Shown piece by piece: positions 6,431 to 14,111 of a DNA stretch of 64,000 bases. The stretch's first letter is position 1. Every line of letters begins with the position of its first letter. Below the pieces are notes generated by a model that saw nothing but the letters and a program-made list of their open reading frames with translations, was not told the origin of the DNA and did no database searches. The DNA is from Brevibacillus laterosporus (lineage in GTDB: Bacteria > Bacillota > Bacilli > Brevibacillales > Brevibacillaceae). Location: NCBI GenBank assembly GCA_007833815.1, contig CP033464.1, forward strand, positions 1,078,501 to 1,142,500, written 5' to 3'. The position numbers and the translations under genes were made by a program.

Positions 6431-7036
6431 ATGAGCGTATATAAAAAGATTCTCGCTGTCATGAATGATGTGTCTTATCTCCAGAAAGACGACAAAGTGG
6501 AGTTTAAAACGACGAAATATAAGGCTATCTCAGAAGAGAAGGTAACGTCTGCTGTAGGACAAGCAATGCGGAAACATGGGCTTGTGATAATTCCCGTCCA
6601 TCAAGAACATTTCAAAGTGGATCAACTTACCACAGTAAATGTACGGTATCAGATTATTGATGTCGATACAGGGGACAGCATAGAAGCTGTTTCAAGTGGA
6701 ACAGGGGTAGATACACAAGATAAAGGCGTAGGTAAGGCTATGACATATGCCTACAAGTATCTGCTACTAAGAACCTTTGCAATTCCTACAGGAGAAGACC
6801 CAGACAAAGTAAGTTCTGCTGAATTGGATGAAAAGGAAAAACCGAAGTCTCAACCAAAAGCTCAACCAAATGTTAGCAACAGTAAAGAAGCTACTTTAAA
6901 AGCAAAATGGCAGTTGCTTGCTGGATCGTTAGATGGATTTGATGATTGGTATAGATCGGAACTTTCAAAAGGAAACACGGATGAACAAATTGAGAGGTTC
7001 CTAACAGAAAAGATGAAAGAAAAGGGGGTTGCATGA
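6431..7036 (+). CDS. Erf-family single-strand annealing protein
   Basis: 201 residues. The N-terminal two thirds match the ERF superfamily: FKTTKYKAISEEKVTSAVGQ, the VNVRYQIIDVDTGDSI strand and DKGVGKAMTYAYKYLLLRTF. A hydrophilic linker rich in Lys, Pro and Gln follows, then a small C-terminal helical domain. Role: annealing of complementary single strands in phage recombination. ATG behind AGGAGTGGGAAC; adjacent to ssb, the usual partner. Confidence 0.88.
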   Translation: MSVYKKILAVMNDVSYLQKDDKVEFKTTKYKAISEEKVTSAVGQAMRKHGLVIIPVHQEHFKVDQLTTVNVRYQIIDVDTGDSIEAVSSGTGVDTQDKGVGKAMTYAYKYLLLRTFAIPTGEDPDKVSSAELDEKEKPKSQPKAQPNVSNSKEATLKAKWQLLAGSLDGFDDWYRSELSKGNTDEQIERFLTEKMKEKGVA

Positions 7037-7037
7037 T

Positions 7038-7442
7038 TTGAATAGAGTCATTCTCATTGGGAATCTTGCTCGTGATGTTGAGCTGAAATATACCACAAAT
7101 GGAGTCCCAGTTGCTACATTCACATTGGCGGTTAATCGTCGTGTTCAGAACGGGCAGAACGAAGCAGATTTCATCAATATCGTGGTTTGGAGACAGCTTG
7201 CGGACCTATGCGCTAATTATCTATCAAAAGGGAAAAAATGCGCGTTAGAGGGGCGTTTGCAGGTTCGTAGCTATGATGATCAGGATGGTAAAAAACGATT
7301 TGTCACTGAGGTTGTAGCAGAAAATGTACAGTTCCTAAGCAGTAAAGATGGACAAGCTCAACAAAGCAATGGGCGATCATTCGATGACCCTTTCGCTAGT
7401 AACAAACCAATCAATATTACAGATGATGACTTACCTTTCTAG
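7038..7442 (+). CDS. ssb: Single-stranded DNA-binding protein
   Basis: 134 residues with the OB-fold signature MNRVILIGNLARDVELKYT, then FTLAVNRR, DFINIVVWRQLAD and KKCALEGRLQVRSYDDQDGK, and the acidic C-terminal tip DDDLPF that recruits partner proteins. I chose TTG at 7038 because it reproduces the canonical MNRVILIG start and has AAAGGGGG nine bases upstream; a TTG three codons earlier is too close to the signal. Functions in phage replication and recombination next to Erf. Confidence 0.92.
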   Translation: MNRVILIGNLARDVELKYTTNGVPVATFTLAVNRRVQNGQNEADFINIVVWRQLADLCANYLSKGKKCALEGRLQVRSYDDQDGKKRFVTEVVAENVQFLSSKDGQAQQSNGRSFDDPFASNKPINITDDDLPF

Positions 7443-7455
7443 GATGGTGATAAGC

Positions 7456-7803
7456 ATGGGATTGTTTGATGAAGTAAGAGCTGTACAAAAGCCGAATTTC
7501 AAGCGAAGAACGAAAAAGCGTGGAGACCGGGGAAGAATTTCCCCGGAGGTCTATGACGAAGTAATGAAACGAGACCAAGGGCGTTGCGTGCTTTGTGGTA
7601 AGACAACATGGTTACAAGCACACCACATTCTTTTTAAAAGCGAGGGAGGCACTGGAGAGGCGCATAACATTGCTTTAGCTTGCGGACCTGTTGCCCAAAA
7701 AGGGACATGCCATTGGAAGGCGCACCAAACGAAAGAAGGGCGTCAAGCGTTTCGGGATTATCGAGAGAAAGTATTGCTTCCGTTGTATCAGGGGGCATCG
7801 TAA
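7456..7803 (+). CDS. HNH endonuclease-like protein
   Basis: 115 residues. Zinc/HNH pattern: CVLCGKTTWLQAHHILFKSE, then EAHNIALACGPVAQKGTCHW. The tandem His (AHH), the Asn-containing second element and the two Cys pairs fit a beta-beta-alpha metal finger nuclease. The basic N terminus (KRRTKKRGDRGR) suits DNA binding. ATG at 7456 behind GGATGGTGATAAGC. In this position between ssb and the initiator it may process recombination or replication intermediates, rather than being the packaging-linked HNH. Confidence 0.8.
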   Translation: MGLFDEVRAVQKPNFKRRTKKRGDRGRISPEVYDEVMKRDQGRCVLCGKTTWLQAHHILFKSEGGTGEAHNIALACGPVAQKGTCHWKAHQTKEGRQAFRDYREKVLLPLYQGAS

Positions 7804-7822
7804 CAAGAGGGGAGCACGAAGG

Positions 7823-8884
7823 ATGGACACAACAGATAAATACGGGGCGGGCTTCGTGGTCATCCCCCGTATAACCTTCGAACACTTTATAGATGAGGCG
7901 CTTTATAGCTACTTGGTAAAAGGAGCGAATTACAAAGCGTCCACCGATTGTCAGAGAGGGCAGTTCATTGTTTCAGTTAGAAAATTACCTGATGTAACGG
8001 GATGGAGCTACCAGCAGATTAGGACTTCACTAGACAGATTATCAAGCGACCATCTAATCAAAATGGAGCAGATAAAATACAAAGGCAACAAAGCTTCACT
8101 AATCACAATTGTAAATTATGACGGGTTTCAGCAGCTAGAAAACTACTCAAAAATTAACGCACCGAACAACGCACCGAACAACGCAAGTGCTAACGCACCT
8201 GATAACGCACCTAACGAACCTGAAAACGGCGTTGTACCAAGCGTTTCGGGCGATGAAGAAGATACGAACAACGCACCGAACAACGCAGGTAAAAACGCAC
8301 CGAACAGCGCACCGAACAACGCTAATAGAACATCAGTTAAACAACAAGATAAACAACAAGTAAAACATATAAAAGAATCTTGTCGGAGTCGAGAAGACAT
8401 TACCTCTTTTGTTGACTCGCAACAGCTCATCAACCGGATTGAATTACCTAATCGTTTGTTTGTTGAATACTTCGATCTGGTGAGACTTCAAAGAAAATCT
8501 GGAAAGATAGCAAACGGTGTCCTGAAAAGACTATGGGAAAGGCTAGTTAAACAGGCTACTAATGCAAAACAATCAGCAGAAGCAAATCAGGCGATCGTAA
8601 CCTATGCACTATCTACATACATCATGAACTACGGTCATAAGCCTGCCGAGTACGCATTCGGTATTATCAGCAACACAAGCGAGCCTGAAGCAAGACAAGG
8701 AATGATTAGACTACAGAACTCCAAACAGGAGGGGAAAAATGGAAAGGGTAGGACGAAATTTCAATCAGATGTTTCAGGAATTGCAAAAAAAGGCACAAGC
8801 AACACGGAACGTTTCGCCCACCTCAACACAAATTCAACACCAGTGCCCAAAGTGCAAGGATCTTGGGGGGACGATGTCATATGA
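7823..8884 (+). CDS. Phage replication initiator with N-terminal winged helix
   Basis: 353 residues from ATG 7823 (AAGGATGG context). Residues 1-105 form a winged-helix domain of the phage initiator type (RKLPDVTGWSYQQIRTSLDR, then DHLIKMEQIKYKGNKASLIT). About 112-165 is a low-complexity Asn-Ala-Pro linker encoded by 12-bp DNA repeats. The C-terminal part (about 190-320) has the helical pattern of primosomal DnaD/DnaB-like segments. The C terminus overlaps the loader gene by 146 bases. Role: origin recognition and handing over of the helicase loader, as in lambda O or phi-type initiators; assigned by architecture and neighbours. Confidence 0.75.
   Translation: MDTTDKYGAGFVVIPRITFEHFIDEALYSYLVKGANYKASTDCQRGQFIVSVRKLPDVTGWSYQQIRTSLDRLSSDHLIKMEQIKYKGNKASLITIVNYDGFQQLENYSKINAPNNAPNNASANAPDNAPNEPENGVVPSVSGDEEDTNNAPNNAGKNAPNSAPNNANRTSVKQQDKQQVKHIKESCRSREDITSFVDSQQLINRIELPNRLFVEYFDLVRLQRKSGKIANGVLKRLWERLVKQATNAKQSAEANQAIVTYALSTYIMNYGHKPAEYAFGIISNTSEPEARQGMIRLQNSKQEGKNGKGRTKFQSDVSGIAKKGTSNTERFAHLNTNSTPVPKVQGSWGDDVI
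8156..8323 (+). repeat. 12-bp direct repeats, candidate replication origin iterons
   Basis: Two blocks of head-to-tail 12-mers with consensus AACGCACCGAAC: five copies at 8156-8215 and four plus a partial copy at 8270-8323. Exact consensus copies are at 8156, 8168, 8270 and 8294. They lie inside the initiator gene between its DNA-binding and C-terminal parts, the same place where lambda-type origins lie within the initiator gene. They encode Asn-Ala-Pro-Asn repeats. Confidence 0.65.
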
Positions 8885-9572
8885 GGAATATGCCTTTGGG
8901 ATAGAGAAGGATCGTTCTCTAAAATACGAGGTTTGGAAAGAGTGCGAATGTCAGAAAAACAAGAGAATAGAGCGTATGTTCAAATCCAGTCAAATTACTG
9001 AAGAGTTCCGAAAGCTTGGTTTTAAAAACTTTAGCGTGGATGGAATGCCAAACGTAGTACGGGAAGCATTCGATATCTCAGCCACATATTTTAGGAATTT
9101 TGAAGAAATCGAAAAGGAACGGAAAAATAGCATAGCCCTATTAGGTAGGCCAGGTTCAGGAAAGACTCACCTTCTCATGGCAATTTCAAACAACCTGATT
9201 AAGAAAGGTATACCTGTTATCTACTTCCCATGGGTTGAAGGATTTAATGAGTTGAAGAATGACTTTGATCTTCTGGATACGAAGATTAGACGGTTACAAA
9301 CGGTTAGGGTGCTATTTTTAGATGACTTATTCAAAGGGAGAGAAAAACCTACGGATTTCCAGATTGAGCAGTTATTCGCAATCGTTAACTATCGTTATTT
9401 AAACAAATTGCCCATATTGGTTTCATCAGAACGTACTTTTAAGGATATGTGCGTCATTGACGAAGCTACAGGTTCTAGGTTGTACCAAATGACAGCAGAC
9501 TACCGGGCTACCTTAGAAGGTGAAGGATTGAACTATAGAACACGAGATGCGGAGGTTTTAACAAATGTTTAA
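8739..9572 (+). CDS. DnaC/DnaI-like AAA+ helicase loader
   Basis: 277 residues. An N-terminal zinc-binding segment (C36-x2-C39 and C69-x-C71) is followed by an AAA+ ATPase: Walker A GRPGSGKTH at about 136-144, Walker B VLFLDDLF at about 191-198, and sensor region ILVSSERTFKDM. Loads the replicative helicase onto the phage origin. ATG behind CAGGAGGGGAAAA, within the 3' end of the initiator gene, so production is coupled to the initiator. Confidence 0.9.
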   Translation: MERVGRNFNQMFQELQKKAQATRNVSPTSTQIQHQCPKCKDLGGTMSYEEYAFGIEKDRSLKYEVWKECECQKNKRIERMFKSSQITEEFRKLGFKNFSVDGMPNVVREAFDISATYFRNFEEIEKERKNSIALLGRPGSGKTHLLMAISNNLIKKGIPVIYFPWVEGFNELKNDFDLLDTKIRRLQTVRVLFLDDLFKGREKPTDFQIEQLFAIVNYRYLNKLPILVSSERTFKDMCVIDEATGSRLYQMTADYRATLEGEGLNYRTRDAEVLTNV

Positions 9573-9834
9573 ACGATTTTCTAAAGAAGATATCAATGAT
9601 TTAAGAGCAAGAATTTTTCAGGGTCAGCTAGATATAATCTCACTTTTTGATCTCCAACGCCTCATAAACGAACGAGATGCATTTGAATTTATGGTCAAAC
9701 AGCAAGAAGCTGGGCAACAACGAATCAATGAGTTCCTGACAGTCCTAGAGATTCAAAGTCAATTGGAAGAACAGATTAAAGAGCTTAAACAACGATTAGA
9801 AAAATATGAGCCTTCACTAAATCAGGCTGTTTAG
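9565..9834 (+). CDS. Phage protein with C-terminal coiled coil (89 aa)
   Basis: Overlaps the loader gene by eight bases. The C-terminal half (EIQSQLEEQIKELKQRLEKY) is a clear coiled coil; the N-terminal half is amphipathic. No family recognised. Position after the DnaC-like gene suggests a replication accessory role, which is inference. Confidence 0.6.
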   Translation: MFKRFSKEDINDLRARIFQGQLDIISLFDLQRLINERDAFEFMVKQQEAGQQRINEFLTVLEIQSQLEEQIKELKQRLEKYEPSLNQAV

Positions 9835-9846
9835 GAGGAATCAAGC

Positions 9847-10581
9847 ATGAATCAATTACAAGTAATCGAACGCCAAGGTAAACGTGTACTTACTACGAAC
9901 CAATTAGCAGAAGTTTATGGAGCAGATGTAAAACATATCCATGACAACTTTCAAAAGAATGAGGGTCGATACAAAGTTGGCAAACATTACTTTGTACTTC
10001 AAGGGGAGGAATTAAAGCAGTTTAAAGCTTCTACGGAAATTTCGGGGAACCTCAAATTTGCACCAATCCTATACCTATGGACTGAGAAAGGTGCATGGCT
10101 ACATGCGAAATCTCTTAACACAGACGAAGCATGGGAAGCTTACGAAATGCTAGTAGATGATTACTACCGAGTGGTAGCACAAGTTTCAAACCTTGGATTA
10201 AGCCCTGAGGTTCAAGCAATTTTCTTCCTCGACAAGAAAACTCAGGAGATCGAAAACCGTGTACTCCATTTAGAACAAACCAAAACAGTAGATTACAGCC
10301 AACAGCAAGTTCTGAATACTTTGTGCAAACGCCGTGTAGTAGAAATTCTAGGAGGCAAAAGCAGTCCTGCTTATAAGCAACTAAACAACAAGTTATTTAG
10401 CGCAGCATGGAAAAGTTACCACGGCTATTTCAATATCAACTCCTATCGTAATACACCAGCAAAAGAGTTTGATAAAGCGAAAGAATATCTACAACGCTGG
10501 TCCCCACAGGGAGAACTTTTACGAGAAATTGAGGATGCAAACAGTCAAATGAGTTTCTTGTATGACATCAAAGGAGCATAA
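9847..10581 (+). CDS. ORF6N/ORF6C-type phage antirepressor
   Basis: 244 residues. The N-terminal KilA-N-like ORF6N domain (RVLTTNQLAEVYGADVKHIH, then NEGRYKVGKHYFVLQGEELK and LYLWTEKGAWLHAKSLNTDE) is joined to an ORF6C-type C-terminal domain (NTLCKRRVVEILGGKSSPAY and NNKLFSAAWKSYHGYFNINS). Such proteins act as antirepressors or regulators of lysogeny in Firmicute phages. Good ribosome binding site TTAGGAGGAATCAAGC. With five XRE proteins in the immunity region there are several potential targets. Confidence 0.85.
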   Translation: MNQLQVIERQGKRVLTTNQLAEVYGADVKHIHDNFQKNEGRYKVGKHYFVLQGEELKQFKASTEISGNLKFAPILYLWTEKGAWLHAKSLNTDEAWEAYEMLVDDYYRVVAQVSNLGLSPEVQAIFFLDKKTQEIENRVLHLEQTKTVDYSQQQVLNTLCKRRVVEILGGKSSPAYKQLNNKLFSAAWKSYHGYFNINSYRNTPAKEFDKAKEYLQRWSPQGELLREIEDANSQMSFLYDIKGA

Positions 10582-10584
10582 AAG

Positions 10585-10794
10585 ATGAACGACGATAAAG
10601 CAGTATTAGCTATACAAATTAACTACTTTAAAAAATACGTACATGAGTTAGAAGAGGATATCAAAAACGTGCAGTATGACTACTCCAAAAGAATCCTAGA
10701 GGGCAGTCTTACAGATTATCAGAAGGGCTTGGCAGAGGTTCAAGCTAGATGGGAGGCACTAGATGCGAGAGATAAAGTTCAGGGCTTGGGATGA
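10585..10794 (+). CDS. Small helical phage protein (69 aa)
   Basis: ATG three bases after the antirepressor stop. The product is hydrophilic and helical with an amphipathic pattern (QINYFKKYVHELEEDIKNVQ). Unknown function. It overlaps the following YopX-like gene by 32 bases. Confidence 0.6.
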   Translation: MNDDKAVLAIQINYFKKYVHELEEDIKNVQYDYSKRILEGSLTDYQKGLAEVQARWEALDARDKVQGLG

Positions 10795-11128
10795 CGTAAG
10801 CAGAGTAATGTCATTTAGTAATTTCGAACAGTTCGATGACATGATGGGGTTCCGATTTTCTCACTTTGAAACAGAGAAACCTGTTTACATGCAATACACC
10901 GGACTCAGAGACCGCAACGGCAAGGAGATTTATGAAGGAGATATCGTTAAAGGGAAAAGCTATACGCAAACTAGGCCTAGACGGCTTATTGGAAAAGTCC
11001 AATACAGATATAACGAATTTATTGTGTACGGCATTGGGAGGTACACAACTATGGTGGAAGAGCTAAATACTACTTTCGAAATCATCGGCAATTTCTACGA
11101 AAATCCACATCTGTTAAATCAAGAGTGA
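10763..11128 (+). CDS. YopX-family phage protein
   Basis: 121 residues. N-terminal MREIKFRAWD and central MQYTGLRDRNGKEIYEGDIV are the hallmark of the YopX family (SPbeta YopX), with the usual ending FEIIGNFYENPHLL. Molecular function is not known. ATG inside the end of the preceding gene with GGGAGGCACTAG upstream. A second member lies at 14112. Confidence 0.88.
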   Translation: MREIKFRAWDDVSRVMSFSNFEQFDDMMGFRFSHFETEKPVYMQYTGLRDRNGKEIYEGDIVKGKSYTQTRPRRLIGKVQYRYNEFIVYGIGRYTTMVEELNTTFEIIGNFYENPHLLNQE

Positions 11129-11145
11129 GCAAACGGAGGGAGAGC

Positions 11146-11301
11146 ATGAGCGAACACAAGCTTGACCAGAGCAAAGCCCATAAGAAAGGCAAACCATTTA
11201 TTCATGTACCAAAACATATAAGCGAATGGGCAAAGAACAGCAGTACAAACGCCACAGTAAACAACTACAAAATAGGCGGCGGTAGAGCATCCAATAAATA
11301 A
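11146..11301 (+). CDS. Small basic phage protein (51 aa)
   Basis: ATG behind CGGAGGGAGAGC. The product is Lys-rich at the N terminus and Asn/Gly-rich at the C terminus (NATVNNYKIGGGRASNK). No family recognised. Length, ribosome binding site and tight packing support a real gene. Confidence 0.5.
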   Translation: MSEHKLDQSKAHKKGKPFIHVPKHISEWAKNSSTNATVNNYKIGGGRASNK

Positions 11302-11323
11302 AAAAATAGGGGAGCGATCTCAG

Positions 11324-11428
11324 ATGAATACACAGGACAATCAAAAGGTTCAACAATCATTGAACAAAGAACAGTTGGATTGGCAGAAAAAAGTGATTCG
11401 TGAGGAGATGGATACCTATGAAAAATAG
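11324..11428 (+). CDS. Micro-protein of early operon (34 aa)
   Basis: ATG behind AGGGGAGCGATCTCAG. The 34-residue product is hydrophilic and helical (KEQLDWQKKVIREEMDTYEK). It overlaps the next small ORF by 11 bases. Unknown function. Confidence 0.45.
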   Translation: MNTQDNQKVQQSLNKEQLDWQKKVIREEMDTYEK

Positions 11429-11504
11429 CTACGGCTTTACATGGGTTGAGATAGACGATGCTCAGGCGTTGAGAGAGTGGGCGGAGAAAGCGAGTGGGGA
11501 TTGA
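11418..11504 (+). CDS. Micro-protein overlapping the methyltransferase start (28 aa)
   Basis: ATG at 11418 with GAGGAGATGG upstream. The 28-residue acidic product (FTWVEIDDAQALREWAEKAS) ends in TGATG, so its stop overlaps the methyltransferase ATG. It may work mainly as a translational coupling leader. Low certainty as a functional protein. Confidence 0.45.
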   Translation: MKNSYGFTWVEIDDAQALREWAEKASGD

Positions 11505-13039
11505 TGGGGGCTGCTCTTAGGGAAATCATAGTCGATAACTTTGCGGGTGGCGGTGGTGCTTCGACCGGAATAGAGCTGGCAACTGGACAGAGCGTTGATA
11601 TTGCTATCAATCATGATGAGGATGCTATAGCCATGCACCAGGTAAATCATCCAGATACAGAACATTATTGCGAATCAGTTTGGGACGTTAACCCTGTAGA
11701 AGCAGTAAAAGGACGACCTGTAGCGCTCTGCTGGTTAAGTCCAGATTGCAAACACTTTAGTAAGGCCAAGGGTGGAAAGCCAAAAGAAAAAAGCATTAGA
11801 GGGCTGGCGTGGGTTGCACTACGTTGGGCAGCCACAGTCAAACCACGGGTAATCATGCTTGAGAACGTAGAAGAGTTCAAAACATGGGGGCCACTGGTCA
11901 AAGGCGGCAAACCAGACCCGAAAAAGAAAGGGCACACGTTTAACTCATTCGTTAATGCGTTGAAACGACAAGGATACCAGGTTGAGTGGCGAGAGCTTAG
12001 AGCTTGCGATTACGGGGCGCCTACGATTCGAAAAAGATTTTTTATGATAGCCCGTTGTGATGAGCGTCCGATTGTATGGCCTAAGCCAACTCATGGTGAT
12101 CCACAAAGTTTAGAAGTACAAGCAGGCAGATTGAAGCCTTGGAGAATGGCTGCTGAAGTCATTGATTGGTCAATTCCTTGCCCAAGTATTTTCGACACTT
12201 GTGAAGAGATTAAAGAAAAATATGGTTTAAGAGCAGTTCGCCCACTTGCGGATAAAACCCTACGGAGGATAGCAAAAGGGGTTCAACGTTATGTGATAGA
12301 GTCCGAGCAACCTTTCATCGTCGGTGAGCAGGCTGGCTTTATCACAGAACACGCGAATGGGAGTAACCAGAGAAACATGTCAGTTGAACAACCCATGCGC
12401 ACTATATGTGCTGAGGTGAAGGGCGGTCATTTCGCCTTGGTAACTGCGTTCCTAGCTCAATATCATACAGAGACAGCATCACATGAAGCCAGAGGGCAAA
12501 CGTTAGATAGACCAATATTAACGCTGGATACTTCAAATCGTTATGCTCTTGTGACTGCCTTTGTCGCACAACAGTTTAAAAGCTCTATCGGACATCCGTT
12601 GAACCAGCCGTTAGGTACGGTAACAACAGTAAATAAAGCGAGTATTGTCACGGCGTTTCTTACTAAGTTTTATGGTTCTAATACAGGGCAAGCCTGCATT
12701 GAGCCACTTCATACAGTTACAACAAAGGATCGATTCGGATTAGTAACAGTACACGGACAAGACTACCAGATAGTAGACATCGGTATGAGAATGCTAGAAC
12801 CGCATGAATTATTTGCCGCACAAGGTTTTCCAGCAGAATACATCATAGATAGAGACATAAACGGTGAGAAACAGAAGAAGAAACCACAGGTGGCACGTTG
12901 CGGTAATTCAGTGCCACCGCCGTTTGCAAAACATTTGGTAAAAGCCAATTTGCCAGAGCTGTGCGCTGGGTCGGGTAAAGAGTTAAAGTTCGAGCGATAC
13001 AAGCAACAAGCTGTTGGTCAGATGAGTTTTTCAATGTAA
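11504..13039 (+). CDS. DNA cytosine-C5 methyltransferase
   Basis: 511 residues from ATG 11504 (GAGTGGGG upstream). Motif I DNFAGGGGASTGIELA binds AdoMet; the catalytic loop is WLSPDCKHFSKAKGGKP, with the nucleophilic Cys in PDC rather than the usual PCQ, as in a phage-specific group; ENVEEF is motif VI; RKRFFMIARC is motif VIII; CGNSVPPPFAKHL is motif X. The target-recognition part holds three copies of an LVTAF-type unit (about 310-430). No restriction endonuclease is adjacent, so it is a solitary phage methylase, probably protecting phage DNA from host restriction. Confidence 0.92.
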   Translation: MGAALREIIVDNFAGGGGASTGIELATGQSVDIAINHDEDAIAMHQVNHPDTEHYCESVWDVNPVEAVKGRPVALCWLSPDCKHFSKAKGGKPKEKSIRGLAWVALRWAATVKPRVIMLENVEEFKTWGPLVKGGKPDPKKKGHTFNSFVNALKRQGYQVEWRELRACDYGAPTIRKRFFMIARCDERPIVWPKPTHGDPQSLEVQAGRLKPWRMAAEVIDWSIPCPSIFDTCEEIKEKYGLRAVRPLADKTLRRIAKGVQRYVIESEQPFIVGEQAGFITEHANGSNQRNMSVEQPMRTICAEVKGGHFALVTAFLAQYHTETASHEARGQTLDRPILTLDTSNRYALVTAFVAQQFKSSIGHPLNQPLGTVTTVNKASIVTAFLTKFYGSNTGQACIEPLHTVTTKDRFGLVTVHGQDYQIVDIGMRMLEPHELFAAQGFPAEYIIDRDINGEKQKKKPQVARCGNSVPPPFAKHLVKANLPELCAGSGKELKFERYKQQAVGQMSFSM

Positions 13040-13052
13040 GGAGTGGGGATTG

Positions 13053-13861
13053 ATGGCTAAATCACCTTTGATATGGTTCGGGGAAAAGGAAAAGTTGCTC
13101 ACCAGATTATCAGTAGAATGCCTCACCACAAAAGATATGTAGAGCCATTCGGGGGAGCTGCACATGTAATTGCTCAAAAGCCACAAGTAGCACATGAAGT
13201 TTATAACGACATTGATGGTTTGTTAGTTAACTTTCTACTTGTGGCCAGAGAACAAACAGAACGATTAATCGATGCGTGTAAATCATTGCCATACAGTCGG
13301 CAATTATATGAACGATGGAAACATGAAGAAATGCCAATGGATCCATTCGAGCAAGCTGTACGCTTTTTTTACCTAAACAGAGCAGGAATAGCAAAAGGAA
13401 ATGGACCTGGTACAGAAAAAACAGGCTGGAGACATAGTACGAAGTCTACTCAAAATCCAGCAGTAGGTTATCTGAGTGCTTCAGAAAGAATAAGAGAGTT
13501 CTCTACTAGAATACAAGGCGTAATGATTGAGCATGATGACTTTCGTTCAATTATTGAAAAATATGATACTCCTGAAACTTTGTTTTACATTGACCCTCCC
13601 TATATAGGCAGGGAAAAGTTTTATGCAGGAGAGTTTACTGAGCAGGACCATCGTGATCTAGCAAATTTGTTGAAAAATATAAAAGGGAAAGCAATTGTTA
13701 GTTATTACGATGATCCTTTACTACTTGAGATCTATCCTGATTGGAGAGTTGAAAAATTCGAAAGCTACAAACAAGTGGTCAACGGAGATAATTGTTTTGC
13801 TGAAGAGTTATTGTTAATGAATTTTTATGACGGGCAAATGAACATCTTCGATATAGGGTGA
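13053..13861 (+). pseudogene. Dam-family adenine methyltransferase, frameshifted near N terminus
   Basis: The ATG at 13053 (GGAGTGGGGATTG upstream) opens MAKSPLIWFG, the canonical N terminus of phage Dam enzymes, but this frame then reads EKEKLLTR and stops. The remainder, GKGKVAHQIISRMPHHKRYV then EPFGGAAHV and the catalytic FYIDPPYIG, is in the next frame from about 13080. Adding a single G to the GGGG run near 13080 restores FGGKGKVAHQ. The intact downstream frame could start at ATG 13073 but would lack the PLIWFGGK AdoMet-binding strand. Either a decayed gene, a phase-variable tract or a sequencing error. Confidence 0.8.
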
Positions 13862-14047
13862 TCCAACCTTACCAAACACCAAATGCACGACATGATACTG
13901 CCGTACAGGTAGATCAGGAAACACAAACCGTACATGATCGCTGTTCCGGATAGCTTCTACATCAAACACTATGCCGTGTCGTCGAAACTTTCGAATTAGC
14001 CTAGCAGATCGGCTACACGGCATGAGATGATAAAACGATTTTTGCAT
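13814..14047 (-). CDS. Leftward gene of unknown function inside the early operon (77 aa)
   Basis: A minus-strand ORF with a textbook ribosome binding site (AAAAGGAGTGATATATT before ATG). The basic product includes SARLIRKFRRHGIVFDVEAI then SDHVRFVFPDLPVRQYHVVH. No family recognised with confidence. It overlaps the dam 3' end by 48 bases tail to tail and is divergent from the YopX-like gene at 14112, with a 21-bp palindrome between them. It is the only leftward gene between 2.6 and 17.9 kb. Confidence 0.6.
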   Translation of the reverse strand: MQKSFYHLMPCSRSARLIRKFRRHGIVFDVEAIRNSDHVRFVFPDLPVRQYHVVHLVFGKVGSPYIEDVHLPVIKIH

Positions 14048-14063
14048 AATATATCACTCCTTT

Positions 14064-14084
14064 TGATAGAGCATATCTCTATCA
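14064..14084. promoter_or_regulatory. 21-bp perfect inverted repeat between divergent genes
   Basis: TGATAGAG - CATAT - CTCTATCA: perfect 8-bp arms. It sits between the ribosome binding site of the leftward 77-residue gene and the ribosome binding site of the 14112 gene. No T run follows on either strand, so an operator is more likely than a terminator. Confidence 0.6.
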
Positions 14085-14111
14085 TTTGGGACAAAAATAG
14101 GAGGCGCTAGA

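Noticed and set aside
8156-8323. Short regular repeats considered as a CRISPR array
   Set aside because: Units are 12 bp, contiguous, without unique spacers, and are in frame inside a protein gene.
8143-8433. Minus-strand ORF of 96 residues with repeated Gly-Ala-Leu-Phe pattern
   Set aside because: It is the antisense shadow of the 12-bp repeats in the initiator gene, with no ribosome binding site.
13073-13861. Dam-type gene called as an intact ORF from ATG 13073
   Set aside because: The start lacks a ribosome binding site and omits the conserved PLIWFGGK strand, which is present one frame away just upstream.
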